This document shows positions 36,769 through 45,357 of a DNA stretch of 64,000 bases, in pieces. Both the position numbers and the translations under genes were made by a program. Origin of the DNA: JAVJSD01 sp040219575. Lineage in GTDB: Bacteria > Planctomycetota > Planctomycetia > Pirellulales > Pirellulaceae. The stretch lies in contig JAVJSD010000101.1 in assembly GCA_040219575.1 (NCBI GenBank), forward strand, positions 1 through 64,000. Direction: 5' to 3'. The notes beneath the pieces were generated by a model. That model was not told the DNA's origin and ran no database searches. It was given only the letters and a program-made list of their open reading frames with translations. Each line of letters begins with the position of its first letter. The stretch's first letter is position 1.

Positions 36769-37361
36769 GGGGAGGCCTGGGAAGGAATGTCGCAGGTGGC
36801 GGGACACGAAAGTGCGTGACTTGAGCACCCCTGCGATTTTACCTCCCCTGCGCCGCGATGCCACGCATTTCGCCTTGTTTTGGGCACGCTTTCAGACGAT
36901 GCATGGCCATCGCCTTGGTTGGGGAAGGCAGAATCTTTCTGCCAGCGATGCCACCGACGCGCTTCGAGCGGCGGGCTGCGCAGTCGCCGATCCCTCATGC
37001 GCGCCAATTACGCGCCAGAAGCGCATTTGGCGCGCAGCGGCGCGGGTAGGATGAAAGAGGGCGGGCCGCCTTTTCTGGCCGTTTTTGGTGGTTCCGACAC
37101 GGCGCCCGACGGGAGGCCAGATGCCGGTGAAGGTGGTGAATCGGCCATGGTGAATCGGCGGTGGTGAATCGGCGGTGGTGAATCGCGCCAATTCACCATT
37201 GTCGCGCTAACGGGGTGGGGGGTGGTGGTGAATTGGGGGCCGCGTAAGCCCCTTCCACAATCAACGATCAGCACTCGCCAATCAGCAATCGAGAACCGAC
37301 GCTCCCTGCTGAATGTCGATTGCTGCGTGATGATGGTTGATTGTTGAAGGCGGGGACAGCC
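36769..37361. other. Spacer with a 14-bp tandem repeat
   Basis: No gene. It contains the GTGGTGAATCGGCG tandem at 37132-37190, then a T-poor GGGGTGGGGGGTGGTGG stretch. The groES gene ends at its right border. Confidence 0.55.
37132..37190. repeat. 14-bp tandem repeat, about four units
   Basis: Units of GTGGTGAATCGGCG with small variation, followed by AATTCACCATTGTCGCG, which is partly complementary to the unit and could close a hairpin. Confidence 0.75.
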
Positions 37362-37691
37362 TCAGGCGTCGCTGGGAGGCGGTTCGCGGCGGAAGACGGC
37401 GACGATGTCCTCGACGGGGACGACGAACAGTTGATTATCCACCTCGAAATCGACCGGAATCGCGTTCTTGGGGTGGAACAGCACCTTGTCGTATTGCCGC
37501 AGCGGCACGTCCTCGTCGTTTTCCACCTGGGTGGAGATGGTGACGATGCGGCCGGTGATCGTGGGAATTTCGGCGGCGTCGGGCAGCGCAATGCCCCCTT
37601 TGGTCTCGCGTTTGGGCTCGTCCTTGCGGACGACGACGCGAGCCCCGATGGGTTCGACGTACTCAAAGGCCGGTTTTTTCGCCTTGGCCAT
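37362..37691 (-). CDS. groES: Co-chaperonin GroES
   Basis: A 109-residue GroES-family protein, the cap of the GroEL folding chamber in the cytoplasm. Typical are the N-terminal beta strand IGARVVVRKDEPKRETKGGI with the mobile loop GGIALPDAAE, and the C-terminal YDKVLFHPKNAIPVDFEVD. It is longer than the usual 95 or so residues because of a charged start (MAKAKKPAFEY) and a Pro-rich tail. No groEL lies beside it, which is common in planctomycetes with several copies. It is divergent from rplY, with 157 bases between them. Confidence 0.9.
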   Translation of the reverse strand: MAKAKKPAFEYVEPIGARVVVRKDEPKRETKGGIALPDAAEIPTITGRIVTISTQVENDEDVPLRQYDKVLFHPKNAIPVDFEVDNQLFVVPVEDIVAVFRREPPPSDA

Positions 37692-37747
37692 GGCTTCCTC
37701 GGAGGGTCCAAAATCACCGTAACGTCCGAGAAGAGCCTAATTCGCGT

Positions 37748-37762
37748 TTGTCATGCTGACAA
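37748..37762. promoter_or_regulatory. Inverted repeat between groES and rplY
   Basis: TTGTCA-TGC-TGACAA, two perfect 6-base arms around three bases, in the divergent spacer. It could be an operator or an artefact. It is not the CIRCE element (TTAGCACTC/GAGTGCTAA). Confidence 0.3.
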
Positions 37763-37848
37763 GGCGACTTGGGCTTGCCATTCGCCGCGAATTTGCCAAA
37801 ATGTTGGGTTTCCCATCAGACCAACAGTCAAAGCAAGGGACGCCTTCC

Positions 37849-38475
37849 ATGGCGGAAGTCCTCAACGTATCGCTCCGCGAAGAGTTCGGCACGAACCGAG
37901 CTCGCAAGTTGCGCAACGCCGGCAAGGTGCCGGCGGTCGTTTATGGTCACGGCGAAGCAACGGTGAGCATCGCCGTGCCGGCCGAACAGATCGAAGCCGC
38001 CATTCGCCACGGCAGCCACCTGGTCGAACTCCAGGGGGCGGTCACGCAGAGCGCCTTGATCAGCGACGTGCAGTGGGATCCGTTCGGAGTCGATGTGCTG
38101 CATATCGATTTCACGCGCGTCGTCGCCGGCGAATCCGTCGAGGTGACCGTGCCGGTCGAACTTCGCGGCGACGCCCCCGGCGCGCGGGAAGGCGGCATCA
38201 TCAACCACGTGCTGCATGAAATCACGATGGATTGCCCGGTCTCGAAGATCGTGGACAAGATCGAAGTCAACGTCAACTCGCTGCACCTGAACGACGTGGT
38301 GACCGCCGGGCAACTCGAGTTGCCCGAGGGCGCCAAACTGATGGACGACGCTGATGCGGTGGTGGTGCAATGCGTCGAACCGATCGGCGTCGAGGACGAG
38401 GAAGCCGGCGCCGGCGAAGCCGCCGAGCCGGAAGTGATCGGCCGCAAGGCGGAGGAGGAAGAAGGCGAGGACTGA
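37849..38475 (+). CDS. rplY: Ribosomal protein bL25 (CTC form)
   Basis: A 208-residue L25 protein of the long CTC type, which binds 5S rRNA. The N-terminal domain (about 1-90) starts MAEVLNVSLREEFGTNRARK and includes KLRNAGKVPAVVYG. The C-terminal TL5-like domain follows (VEVTVPVELRGDAPGARE), and the end is a long acidic tail. The ATG at 37849 follows AAGGGACG; an earlier in-frame ATG at 37753 adds 32 residues that do not match. It opens the row rplY-pth-rpsF-ssb-rplI-dnaB. Confidence 0.95.
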   Translation: MAEVLNVSLREEFGTNRARKLRNAGKVPAVVYGHGEATVSIAVPAEQIEAAIRHGSHLVELQGAVTQSALISDVQWDPFGVDVLHIDFTRVVAGESVEVTVPVELRGDAPGAREGGIINHVLHEITMDCPVSKIVDKIEVNVNSLHLNDVVTAGQLELPEGAKLMDDADAVVVQCVEPIGVEDEEAGAGEAAEPEVIGRKAEEEEGED

Positions 38476-38530
38476 CGCTGGTCGGTCGGAGCGAGCGACC
38501 CGCGTCGCCGCGGATGCCGGGACATGTGCC

Positions 38531-39094
38531 ATGAAACTGATTGTCGGCTTGGGGAATCCCGGCCGGAAGTACGACGGCACGCGGCATAATGTCGGCTACG
38601 CCGTGCTGGCGGAATTATCCCGTCGCCACGGAGGCGGACGTCCGAAAGGCCAGTTTCAGGGTGAGACGGTCGAAGTCAGAATTGGTGACGAGCGGGTGCT
38701 GCTGCTGACGCCGCTCACCTACATGAACAACAGCGGCAATAGCGTCCAGCCGGCGCGCGACTTTTACAAACTTGAGAACGCCGACGTGCTGGTGATTTGC
38801 GATGATTTAAACCTTCCGCTGGGCCGGTTGCGGATTCGCATCAAGGGTTCGGCGGGAGGCCAAAAGGGTCTGGCCAGCATCATCGGCCGGCTGGGCGGAG
38901 AGGACGTGCCGCGACTGAGAATCGGAATCGGCGCGGCGCCGGAAGGTTGGGACGCGGCCGACTACGTGCTCGGCCGTTTCCGTAGTGAAGAACAACAGGA
39001 GATCGACCAGGCCGTCGCCCGAGCCGCCGACGGCGCGGAATGCTGGGTGCGAAGCGGAATCGAAACCTGCATGAATCAATACAACGCCTCGTAG
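38531..39094 (+). CDS. pth: Peptidyl-tRNA hydrolase
   Basis: A 187-residue cytoplasmic enzyme that frees tRNA from peptidyl-tRNA lost by the ribosome. Motifs are LIVGLGNPGRKYDGTRHN with catalytic His19, TPLTYMNNSG, and DDLNLPLGRLRI with its conserved Asp. In the usual GGHNGL motif the His is replaced by Gln and the Asn by Lys (GGQKGL). The length is normal, and the gene lies 55 bases after rplY. Confidence 0.95.
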   Translation: MKLIVGLGNPGRKYDGTRHNVGYAVLAELSRRHGGGRPKGQFQGETVEVRIGDERVLLLTPLTYMNNSGNSVQPARDFYKLENADVLVICDDLNLPLGRLRIRIKGSAGGQKGLASIIGRLGGEDVPRLRIGIGAAPEGWDAADYVLGRFRSEEQQEIDQAVARAADGAECWVRSGIETCMNQYNAS

Positions 39095-39155
39095 CAGGCG
39101 ACCGTCGTGGCGGCCGACCCGAACCACAGCCCGCCCCAACCATGGGAGAAGGACA

Positions 39156-39614
39156 TTGTCCAAGAACGTTTACGAATGCATGTTGATCCTCGATTCCAAT
39201 CGCTACGCGAAGGATCCGCAGGGTGTCAGCGGCAAGGTGCCGGAACTGGTCGAAAAGTGCGGCGGCGAAGTGCTGGTCAGCCGCTTGTGGGTCGAGCAGA
39301 AACTGGCCTACCCGATTGAGGGCCACCGCAAAGGCACCTACTGGATGACGTATTTCCGTCTCGAAGGCGACAACATCACCCAGTTCAACCGCGAATGCCA
39401 ACTGAGCGACAACATCCTGCGGCACCTGGTGCTGAAGGTCGATCCGCGGTTGGTCGATACGCTGGTCGCCCATGCCCGCGGCGAGTCGACCGCCCCCAGC
39501 GAAGGGGAAGGCGGCGAGACGGGTGAGGCGTCCGACGGCGAGAAGACCGAAGGGGAAGAGGCCAAGGACGAGTCCAGCGAGTCGAAAACGGAAGAAGCGG
39601 CCAGCACTTCGTGA
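39156..39614 (+). CDS. rpsF: Ribosomal protein bS6
   Basis: A 152-residue S6, part of the small subunit platform. The first 95 residues fold as the S6 domain (YECMLILDSNR, EVLVSRLWVEQKLAYPIEGH, then ILRHLVLKVD). A Glu/Ser-rich tail of about 45 residues follows. The start is TTG at 39156: GGAGAAGGAC lies just upstream, and the nearby ATG at 39142 is in another frame. An rpsR gene, often beside rpsF, is missing here. Confidence 0.93.
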   Translation: MSKNVYECMLILDSNRYAKDPQGVSGKVPELVEKCGGEVLVSRLWVEQKLAYPIEGHRKGTYWMTYFRLEGDNITQFNRECQLSDNILRHLVLKVDPRLVDTLVAHARGESTAPSEGEGGETGEASDGEKTEGEEAKDESSESKTEEAASTS

Positions 39615-39775
39615 GTCTCCCGCCGTGGGGCAGGGAGAAAGGCGGTTGGTGCTCGCGAATTCTGGGCCCCCGAAATTCCAGGCCCCCCGAAACTTGCCAG
39701 GAGTCGGGCGGTCGGGTAAGCTATCACCCGTAAGGGAACATTCGTACACTATCGTTCACTGGGGAGGTCCCGCAC

Positions 39776-40246
39776 ATGGCCAGTTACAATCGCGTCGTCC
39801 TGGTTGGCAACGTCACGCGCGACATCGAACTGAAGTACACCCAGGGAGGAACGGCCGTCACCGAACTCGGCCTGGCGGTGAACGACCGCCGCAAGACCGC
39901 CTCCGGCGAGTGGGTGGAGGAGACCACGTTCGTCGACGTCACCCTCTGGGGACGTCAGGCCGAAGTGGCCAGCGAGTATCTCAGCAAGGGTTCCTCGGTG
40001 TTGATCGAGGGGCGGCTGAAGCTCGACACGTGGGAGACCGACGGCCAAAAGCGGTCGAAACTCCGTGTCGTCGGCGAGCGGATGCAGATGCTCGGCGGAC
40101 GCGGCGGCGGTGGAGGAGGCGGCGGCGGCGGTGGCGGCGCTCGGCCCCAACGATCGTACGACGAATCCGAATACAGCGCGCCGGCCGGCGCCGAATCGCC
40201 GCGCGGCGGTTCCTCCGGTCCGCCGGACGACGATATCCCGTTCTAG
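39776..40246 (+). CDS. ssb: Single-stranded DNA-binding protein
   Basis: A 156-residue SSB. The OB fold covers about 1-108 ([37 protein letters not shown]). A Gly-rich linker (108-121) comes next, and the end is the DDDIPF tip that contacts DNA repair and replication proteins. It lies in a replication/translation row between rpsF and rplI, followed by a hairpin repeat block. Confidence 0.97.
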   Translation: MASYNRVVLVGNVTRDIELKYTQGGTAVTELGLAVNDRRKTASGEWVEETTFVDVTLWGRQAEVASEYLSKGSSVLIEGRLKLDTWETDGQKRSKLRVVGERMQMLGGRGGGGGGGGGGGGARPQRSYDESEYSAPAGAESPRGGSSGPPDDDIPF

Positions 40247-40266
40247 GCAGCCTTTGAAGCCCGTCG

Positions 40267-40364
40267 CGGAAGTCGCCCGACTTCCGAAATCGGGTGCCCC
40301 CCTCGGAACTCTGGCGAGTTCCGCTACCAGACAACCAACATCGCGGAACTCTCTTGAGTTCCGC
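40267..40364. repeat. Three hairpins of the GAACTC/GAAGTC family
   Basis: Palindromes lie at 40267-40286 (CGGAAGTCG, two bases, CGACTTCCG), at 40304-40323 (CGGAACTC, TGGC, GAGTTCCG) and at 40343-40364 (GCGGAACTC, TCTT, GAGTTCCGC). They fill the spacer between ssb and rplI. Related hairpins lie at 40947-41002 and 16880-16899. Confidence 0.85.
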
Positions 40365-40395
40365 CGCCAGACAGCCATCACCCGCAGGTAAGACG

Positions 40396-40920
40396 ATGTC
40401 GAACGCGACCAAACGCCCCCGCTTCAAGCGACTTCCCAAAGGCCCCCACGGCGGCATCCAGTTGATGTTGATCCAGTCGGTCGATCACCTCGGCACGCAG
40501 GGAGACATCGTCGAAGTGCGGCCCGGCTACGCCAACAACTACCTGCTGCCGCAAGGCCTGGCGACGATCGCCACCGACCATCACAAGCGGATGGTGGAGA
40601 AGCATCGGGCCCAGTTGCTGGAGATCGAGAAGGCGCGGTTGGCCGAGATTCACGCGCTGGCCGATGCGATCGCCAAGCAGAGCATGACGATCGAGGCCAA
40701 CGCCAACGAAGACGGCCATCTGTATGGCAGCGTCGGCGCCAGCGAAATCGCCGACTCGCTGAAGCAGGCCAACTTCCACATCACGCCCGATCAGATTCGC
40801 CTGGAAGGCCCGCTCAAGGAACTCGGCCTGTACACCGTGAAGGTGCATCTGCATCAGAGCGTCGAGGCGGAGTTGAAGGTGTGGGTCGTTCCCACCGTCA
40901 GCGAAGAAGACGCCAAGTAA
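40396..40920 (+). CDS. rplI: Ribosomal protein bL9
   Basis: A 174-residue L9. The N-terminal RNA-binding domain begins MLIQSVDHLGTQGDIVEVRPGYANNYLLPQG but is preceded by about 22 basic residues (MSNATKRPRFKRLPKGPHGG) absent from most L9 proteins. A central helix and C-terminal domain follow (LYGSVGASEIADSL; LKELGLYTVKVHLH). The ATG at 40396 is the only one that starts the basic extension, after AGGTAAGACG. The gene lies between two hairpin blocks. Confidence 0.95.
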   Translation: MSNATKRPRFKRLPKGPHGGIQLMLIQSVDHLGTQGDIVEVRPGYANNYLLPQGLATIATDHHKRMVEKHRAQLLEIEKARLAEIHALADAIAKQSMTIEANANEDGHLYGSVGASEIADSLKQANFHITPDQIRLEGPLKELGLYTVKVHLHQSVEAELKVWVVPTVSEEDAK

Positions 40921-40946
40921 CGATCTACGCCGTCCGCTTGTCGTAG

Positions 40947-41002
40947 CGGAACTCGCCAGAGTTCCGACTTCGCCTCGATCGTCGGAAGTCTGGCGACTTC
41001 CG
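40947..41002. repeat. Paired hairpins of the GAACTC/GAAGTC family
   Basis: CGGAACTC-GCCA-GAGTTCCG at 40947-40966 and CGGAAGTC-TGGC-GACTTCCG at 40983-41002, both bounded by TAGCG / CGCTAC. The two hairpins are near-mirror versions of each other. They lie in the spacer between rplI and dnaB. Confidence 0.85.
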
Positions 41003-41173
41003 CTACGTGGATGGAAGTCGGGCTGCGCTTCAACGACGTCGACGGTTCGCGATTCGCGGGACACCCGCTTGGGGCGTTTGCTTGCCAACTCGCGGGCAGA
41101 CGCTATCATGACCGCCCCCTGCTTCGCCCCATCGGGCGAGCGAAATGGAACGGCGACTCACGGAGGGAATCGC

Positions 41174-42601
41174 GTGGCGACTGACAACAACGATCGACCG
41201 AAAAAAAAGCTCTCGTCGGACATTCTCGATCGCAAGCCGCCTTCGAACGTGGAGGCGGAAATCGGCGTGCTGGGAAGCATCTTCGTGTGGCCCGAAGCCT
41301 GCGATGAAGTGGCCCTCATTCTGCGGCCCGATGACTTCTACGACGACGCCAACCAGCAACTGTTCGGGCACATGCTCGAACTGCATGACGCGGGCAAGAA
41401 GATCGACATCACGCTGCTGACCGAGAGTCTCAAGGCGAGCGGGCAGTTCGAGGCGATCGGCGGCGCGGCCTACCTGGGCAAGGTGATCGGCTCGGTTCCC
41501 AACGCCGCGCACGCGGTGTACTACGCGAACATCGTGCGTCAGAAGGCGACCTACCGTTCGCTGATCTCGGCCAGCACCGACATCCTCCGCGAGGCGTACG
41601 ACGAAGAGGGCGAGGCGCGGGAGACCTTGAGCCGCGCCGAGCAACGCATCTTCTCGATTCTCGACAGCCGCGGCGACAGCCATGTGAGCGACATTCGCGA
41701 AATCCTGCACGCGGCGATGGAGCGTCTCGACGCCCGCATGCGGGGCGAGCACACCGCCGGCGGCGTCGACTCGGGATTCACCGACCTCGACGGCATGTTG
41801 GGCGGATTGCACGCCTCGGAACTGCTGATCCTGGCCGCCCGGCCGAGCATGGGGAAGACGGCCTTCGCCATGAACATCGCCGAGAACGTGGCGATTGAGT
41901 TGAAGCAGCCGACGCTGTTCATCAGCCTGGAAATGTCGGCCGTGGAGCTTGCCGACCGCCTGCTCTGCTCGGTGGCCCGGGTGAACGGCCATCGATTGCG
42001 CAACGGCACGATCTCGAGCGAAGACCGCCGCCGGCTGGTGGAATGCGCCGGCAAGATCAGCGAGGCGCCGCTGTACGTCGACGATTCGCCGAGCCGCACG
42101 GTCACCGAAATCGCGGCCGCCGCCCGGCGCATTCGCCGTCGCGAGAACGATCGGCTGGGGTTGATCGTGATCGATTACCTGCAGCTCATCGAACCCGACA
42201 ATTCACGCGATCCCCGTCAGGAGCAGGTGGCTCGCATCGCCCGCCGCCTGAAGGGACTGGCCCGCGAGGTGGAGGTGCCGGTGCTCTGCCTGGCGCAGCT
42301 CAATCGTCAGGCCGAGGAAGGAAAATCGCACGAACCGAAGCTGAGCCACCTGCGGGAGTCGGGCGCCATCGAGCAGGACGCCGACGTGGTGATGTTCGTG
42401 CACCGCGAGGAGTACTTCCACGCCGGCGACGAGCAGCAACAGTACGCCGGCCAGGCGAAGATTCTGGTCCGCAAGCAGCGCAACGGGCCGACCGGCGACG
42501 TGGAATTGGTCTGGCGGAAGGAGTTCACGCGGTTCGAGAACCTGGCGCCGGAGCGGATGGAGGAGTTCGACGCGTATAATGAAGTCGCCAGCGACTTCTG
42601 A
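41174..42601 (+). CDS. dnaB: Replicative DNA helicase DnaB
   Basis: A 475-residue hexameric helicase of the replication fork. Residues about 15-125 form the N-terminal domain (PSNVEAEIGVLGSIFVWPEA), and the RecA-like ATPase lies from about 165: Walker A ARPSMGKTAF, SLEMS, Walker B LIVIDYLQL, and the glutamine-switch region AQLNRQAEE with HLRESGAIEQDADVV. The start is GTG (41174), with a good CGGAGGG six bases upstream; an earlier in-frame ATG at 41069 gives a non-matching extension. It ends the housekeeping row and is followed by a GNAT gene 17 bases later. Confidence 0.96.
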   Translation: MATDNNDRPKKKLSSDILDRKPPSNVEAEIGVLGSIFVWPEACDEVALILRPDDFYDDANQQLFGHMLELHDAGKKIDITLLTESLKASGQFEAIGGAAYLGKVIGSVPNAAHAVYYANIVRQKATYRSLISASTDILREAYDEEGEARETLSRAEQRIFSILDSRGDSHVSDIREILHAAMERLDARMRGEHTAGGVDSGFTDLDGMLGGLHASELLILAARPSMGKTAFAMNIAENVAIELKQPTLFISLEMSAVELADRLLCSVARVNGHRLRNGTISSEDRRRLVECAGKISEAPLYVDDSPSRTVTEIAAAARRIRRRENDRLGLIVIDYLQLIEPDNSRDPRQEQVARIARRLKGLAREVEVPVLCLAQLNRQAEEGKSHEPKLSHLRESGAIEQDADVVMFVHREEYFHAGDEQQQYAGQAKILVRKQRNGPTGDVELVWRKEFTRFENLAPERMEEFDAYNEVASDF

Positions 42602-42618
42602 CGTCCGCAGTGAGCGCC

Positions 42619-43095
42619 ATGCAAGTAACAATCCGCCTGTATCGCGAGTCCGATCTCGATCGCCTGAAGGAGATCACCGTCGAAGGCTTCGAGGGCGTCT
42701 CGATGGATCGCAACATCGAACAGCGGCACGGGCAAGTGGCGGGCCGCGACTGGAAGTGGCGCAAGGCGCGGCATATCGAACTCGATGCGCGGCGCGATCC
42801 CAAGGGAATCTTCGTGGCCGAGGCGGACGGCGCGGCGGCGGGCTACATCACCACCTGGATGGACGCCGAGACCGGCACCGGCTTCATTCCCAACCTGGCG
42901 GTCGATTCGCGTTTCCGGGGCGAGGGCATCGGCCGGCGATTGATCGAGCACGCGCTCGATCATTTTCGCGCCAGCAGCATGAAATACGCGCGGATCGAAA
43001 CACTCGATCAGAATCCGGTCGGGCAGAAGCTCTACCCTTCGTGCGGATTCGAAGAGATCGCCCGTCAGATTCACTACGGCATGCCGCTGGAGTAA
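42619..43095 (+). CDS. GNAT-family acetyltransferase
   Basis: A 158-residue GNAT protein that transfers an acetyl group from acetyl-CoA to an amine. The acetyl-CoA binding loop is RFRGEGIGRRL in motif A, preceded by IPNLAVDS, and the end SCGFEEIARQIHYGMPLE is typical. Substrate unknown. An in-frame GTG at 42610 would add three residues. It is 17 bases after dnaB and convergent with the nitrate operon. Confidence 0.9.
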   Translation: MQVTIRLYRESDLDRLKEITVEGFEGVSMDRNIEQRHGQVAGRDWKWRKARHIELDARRDPKGIFVAEADGAAAGYITTWMDAETGTGFIPNLAVDSRFRGEGIGRRLIEHALDHFRASSMKYARIETLDQNPVGQKLYPSCGFEEIARQIHYGMPLE

Positions 43096-43134
43096 GGCGG
43101 GCCGTCTAGCGAATTCGATTCGCACGCGCGGCCA

Positions 43135-45357
43135 TCATCGCAGCGGCTCGACGCGGACGGCGCAGGCCTTGTAGGAGGGTTGATGCGAATAGGGGTCGAA
43201 CGATGGATGCGTCAGGCGGTTGGTGATCTCGTAGTGCATGGGCATGAACACCTGTCCGACTTGCACGGCGCTGGTCAACACGGCGGAGGCGGCGATGCGG
43301 CCGCGCTGCGAGGTGATCCAGACGCGGTCGCCGGGGCTGATGCCGAGGCGCCGGGCGTCCTGCGGATTGATTTCGACGTACGGCGTCAGCGCCGACAGCT
43401 TGCGCAACACGGCCGATTTGCTGGTTCGCGTCTGCGTGTGCCACTGCGAGGCGGAGCCGCGCCCGGTGAGCAACAACAGCGGAAAGCCGGGGCGCGGCGA
43501 TTCGGGCATCGGCCGCGGTTCTTCGAACAGGAATCGCGCGCGGCCGTCTTCGTGGTAGAAGACGCCGTCTTCGAACAACCGCCGTTCGCGCGCGGGGCTC
43601 GCGTCGTCCGGTTTGCAGGGCCACTGGATTCCGCCGGCGCGGTCGAGGGCGGCGTAGTCTTCGATGCCGCGGATGTCGCACGGCTGGTCGGCGCTCAACT
43701 GCTTGAGAATTTGAAACACCGCCTGCGGGCTGTCCCAGGCGGCGAACATTTCGCCGCAGCCCCAGTAGTCGGCGACCAGTTTGAAAATGGAGAAGTCGGA
43801 GAGCGCCTGGCCCGGCGCGCGGCGGACCTTTTTGATCGTGCCGAACCGCCGTTCGGAGTTGATGAACGTGCCGTCCTTCTCTCCCCAGCCGGCCGCGGGG
43901 AGGACGAGGTCGGCCATCTCGGCGGTTTCGGTCGTGGTGTACATGTCCTGCACGACCAGGAAGTCGAGTCGCTCGAGGATGTCGCGGGCCTGGTGCTGAT
44001 TGATCCAGGAGTGGGCCGGATTGGTGCAGATGACCCACAGCCCGCGGATTTGGCCGCGGAGCACTCCCTCCAGGATGCGATGATAGGGCCAGCCCGCCTC
44101 GCGCTGGATGAGCGACTCGTCGATGCCCAGCAGCGACGCCACTTTGCGGCGGTCTCGGTCGTCGCCGAAATCGTGGCCGCCGAGCAGGTTGGTGGTGTTG
44201 CTGAACAACCGCGAACCCATGGCGTTGCACTGGCCGGTGATGGAGTTGGCGCCGGCGCCGGGTCGGCCGATGTTGCCGGTCATCAGGGCGAGGTTGATAA
44301 TCGCCTGGGCCGTACGCACGCCCTGATGACTTTGATTGACCCCCATCGTCCACCAGAACGAAACGCGGTCGCCGCGATAGATCGTCGCGGCCAGTCGCTC
44401 GACCGCCTCCGCCTTGAGGCCGGTTTCCTGCTCCACGCGCTCGGGCGTGTACGCCTGCACGAACTGGGCGAACTCCTCGAAACCGCTGGTGTGGGCCTCG
44501 ATGTACTCGCGGTGGATCCAATTCCGCTCGATCAGAATCCGCGCCGCGCCGTACAGCAGCGCCTGATCCGATTTCGGCGCCAGCCGCAGATGTTGCGCGG
44601 CCTGCATGCTGGTTTCCGTCGCGCGGGGATCGATGACGATGATCTCGGGCGAATTCTTGTTCGCCATCACCCGCTCCCACATGATGGGATGGGCGATGCA
44701 AAGGTTGCTGCCGACCAGCACGATCACGTCCGACTCCTCGAAGTCGGCGTAGGTGTACGGCGGGGCGTCGAAACCGAAGGCCTGCTTGTACGCCACCACG
44801 GCGGTCGCCATGCACTGCCTTGTGTTGCCGTCGCCGTGCACCATGCCCATGCCGAACTTGGCCAGCGCGCCAAGCAGGGCCATCTCTTCCGTGGGAATCT
44901 GTCCGGTGCTGAGGAAGGCGACCGACTCCGGTCCATGCAGGTGCTGGATGTCTTTGAAGCGGTCGACGAACGTCTGCAGGGCGGTATGCCAGTCGGTCGG
45001 CTCCAGGCGTCCCTTGGCGCCGCGCAACAGCGGCGCCGTCGCGCGGTCGGGCGAGTCGAGCACCGACAGCGCCTCCCAACCCTTGGGACAGGCCATGCCG
45101 CGATTGACCGGATACGGCGTGAGCGGCGTGAGCGAGACGGCCTCGTTGTCGCGCAGATGCACGTTCAGCCCGCAACCGGTCGAGCAGTAGCCGCAGACGG
45201 TCGAGGTGACGGAGTCGGGGCTGTTCCTGGCGGGGACCTGGCCGAGGCCGAATTTGCCGGGCTCCAGCAGCAGGCGGCGGGTGAGGGGGCCGTCGTGGGC
45301 GTGCAACGGCGGCAGGAGCGGGAGCGGCGCGAGCTTGGCGGTATCAGGAGCGCTCAT
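43135..45357 (-). CDS. nasA: Assimilatory-type nitrate reductase, molybdopterin subunit
   Basis: A 740-residue enzyme that reduces nitrate to nitrite at a bis-MGD molybdenum centre. A [4Fe-4S] site is built from Cys55, Cys58, Cys62 and Cys90 (CGYCSTGC, then CPKG). The Mo ligand is Cys182 in [14 protein letters not shown], and [15 protein letters not shown] and [16 protein letters not shown] complete the NasA/NarB/NapA signature. There is no twin-arginine signal, so it should work in the cytoplasm, though a membrane position through its partner is possible. The ATG overlaps the stop of the upstream DmsB-DmsC fusion gene by ATGA. It is the last gene of the operon. Confidence 0.95.
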   Translation of the reverse strand: MSAPDTAKLAPLPLLPPLHAHDGPLTRRLLLEPGKFGLGQVPARNSPDSVTSTVCGYCSTGCGLNVHLRDNEAVSLTPLTPYPVNRGMACPKGWEALSVLDSPDRATAPLLRGAKGRLEPTDWHTALQTFVDRFKDIQHLHGPESVAFLSTGQIPTEEMALLGALAKFGMGMVHGDGNTRQCMATAVVAYKQAFGFDAPPYTYADFEESDVIVLVGSNLCIAHPIMWERVMANKNSPEIIVIDPRATETSMQAAQHLRLAPKSDQALLYGAARILIERNWIHREYIEAHTSGFEEFAQFVQAYTPERVEQETGLKAEAVERLAATIYRGDRVSFWWTMGVNQSHQGVRTAQAIINLALMTGNIGRPGAGANSITGQCNAMGSRLFSNTTNLLGGHDFGDDRDRRKVASLLGIDESLIQREAGWPYHRILEGVLRGQIRGLWVICTNPAHSWINQHQARDILERLDFLVVQDMYTTTETAEMADLVLPAAGWGEKDGTFINSERRFGTIKKVRRAPGQALSDFSIFKLVADYWGCGEMFAAWDSPQAVFQILKQLSADQPCDIRGIEDYAALDRAGGIQWPCKPDDASPARERRLFEDGVFYHEDGRARFLFEEPRPMPESPRPGFPLLLLTGRGSASQWHTQTRTSKSAVLRKLSALTPYVEINPQDARRLGISPGDRVWITSQRGRIAASAVLTSAVQVGQVFMPMHYEITNRLTHPSFDPYSHQPSYKACAVRVEPLR

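Noticed and set aside
37692..37848. CIRCE heat-shock operator before groES
   Set aside because: The TTAGCACTC/GAGTGCTAA pattern is not present; only the unrelated TTGTCA repeat is.
43106..45175. A second minus-strand frame in the nasA region (689 residues)
   Set aside because: It is an out-of-frame shadow of nasA with Arg/Gly-rich composition.
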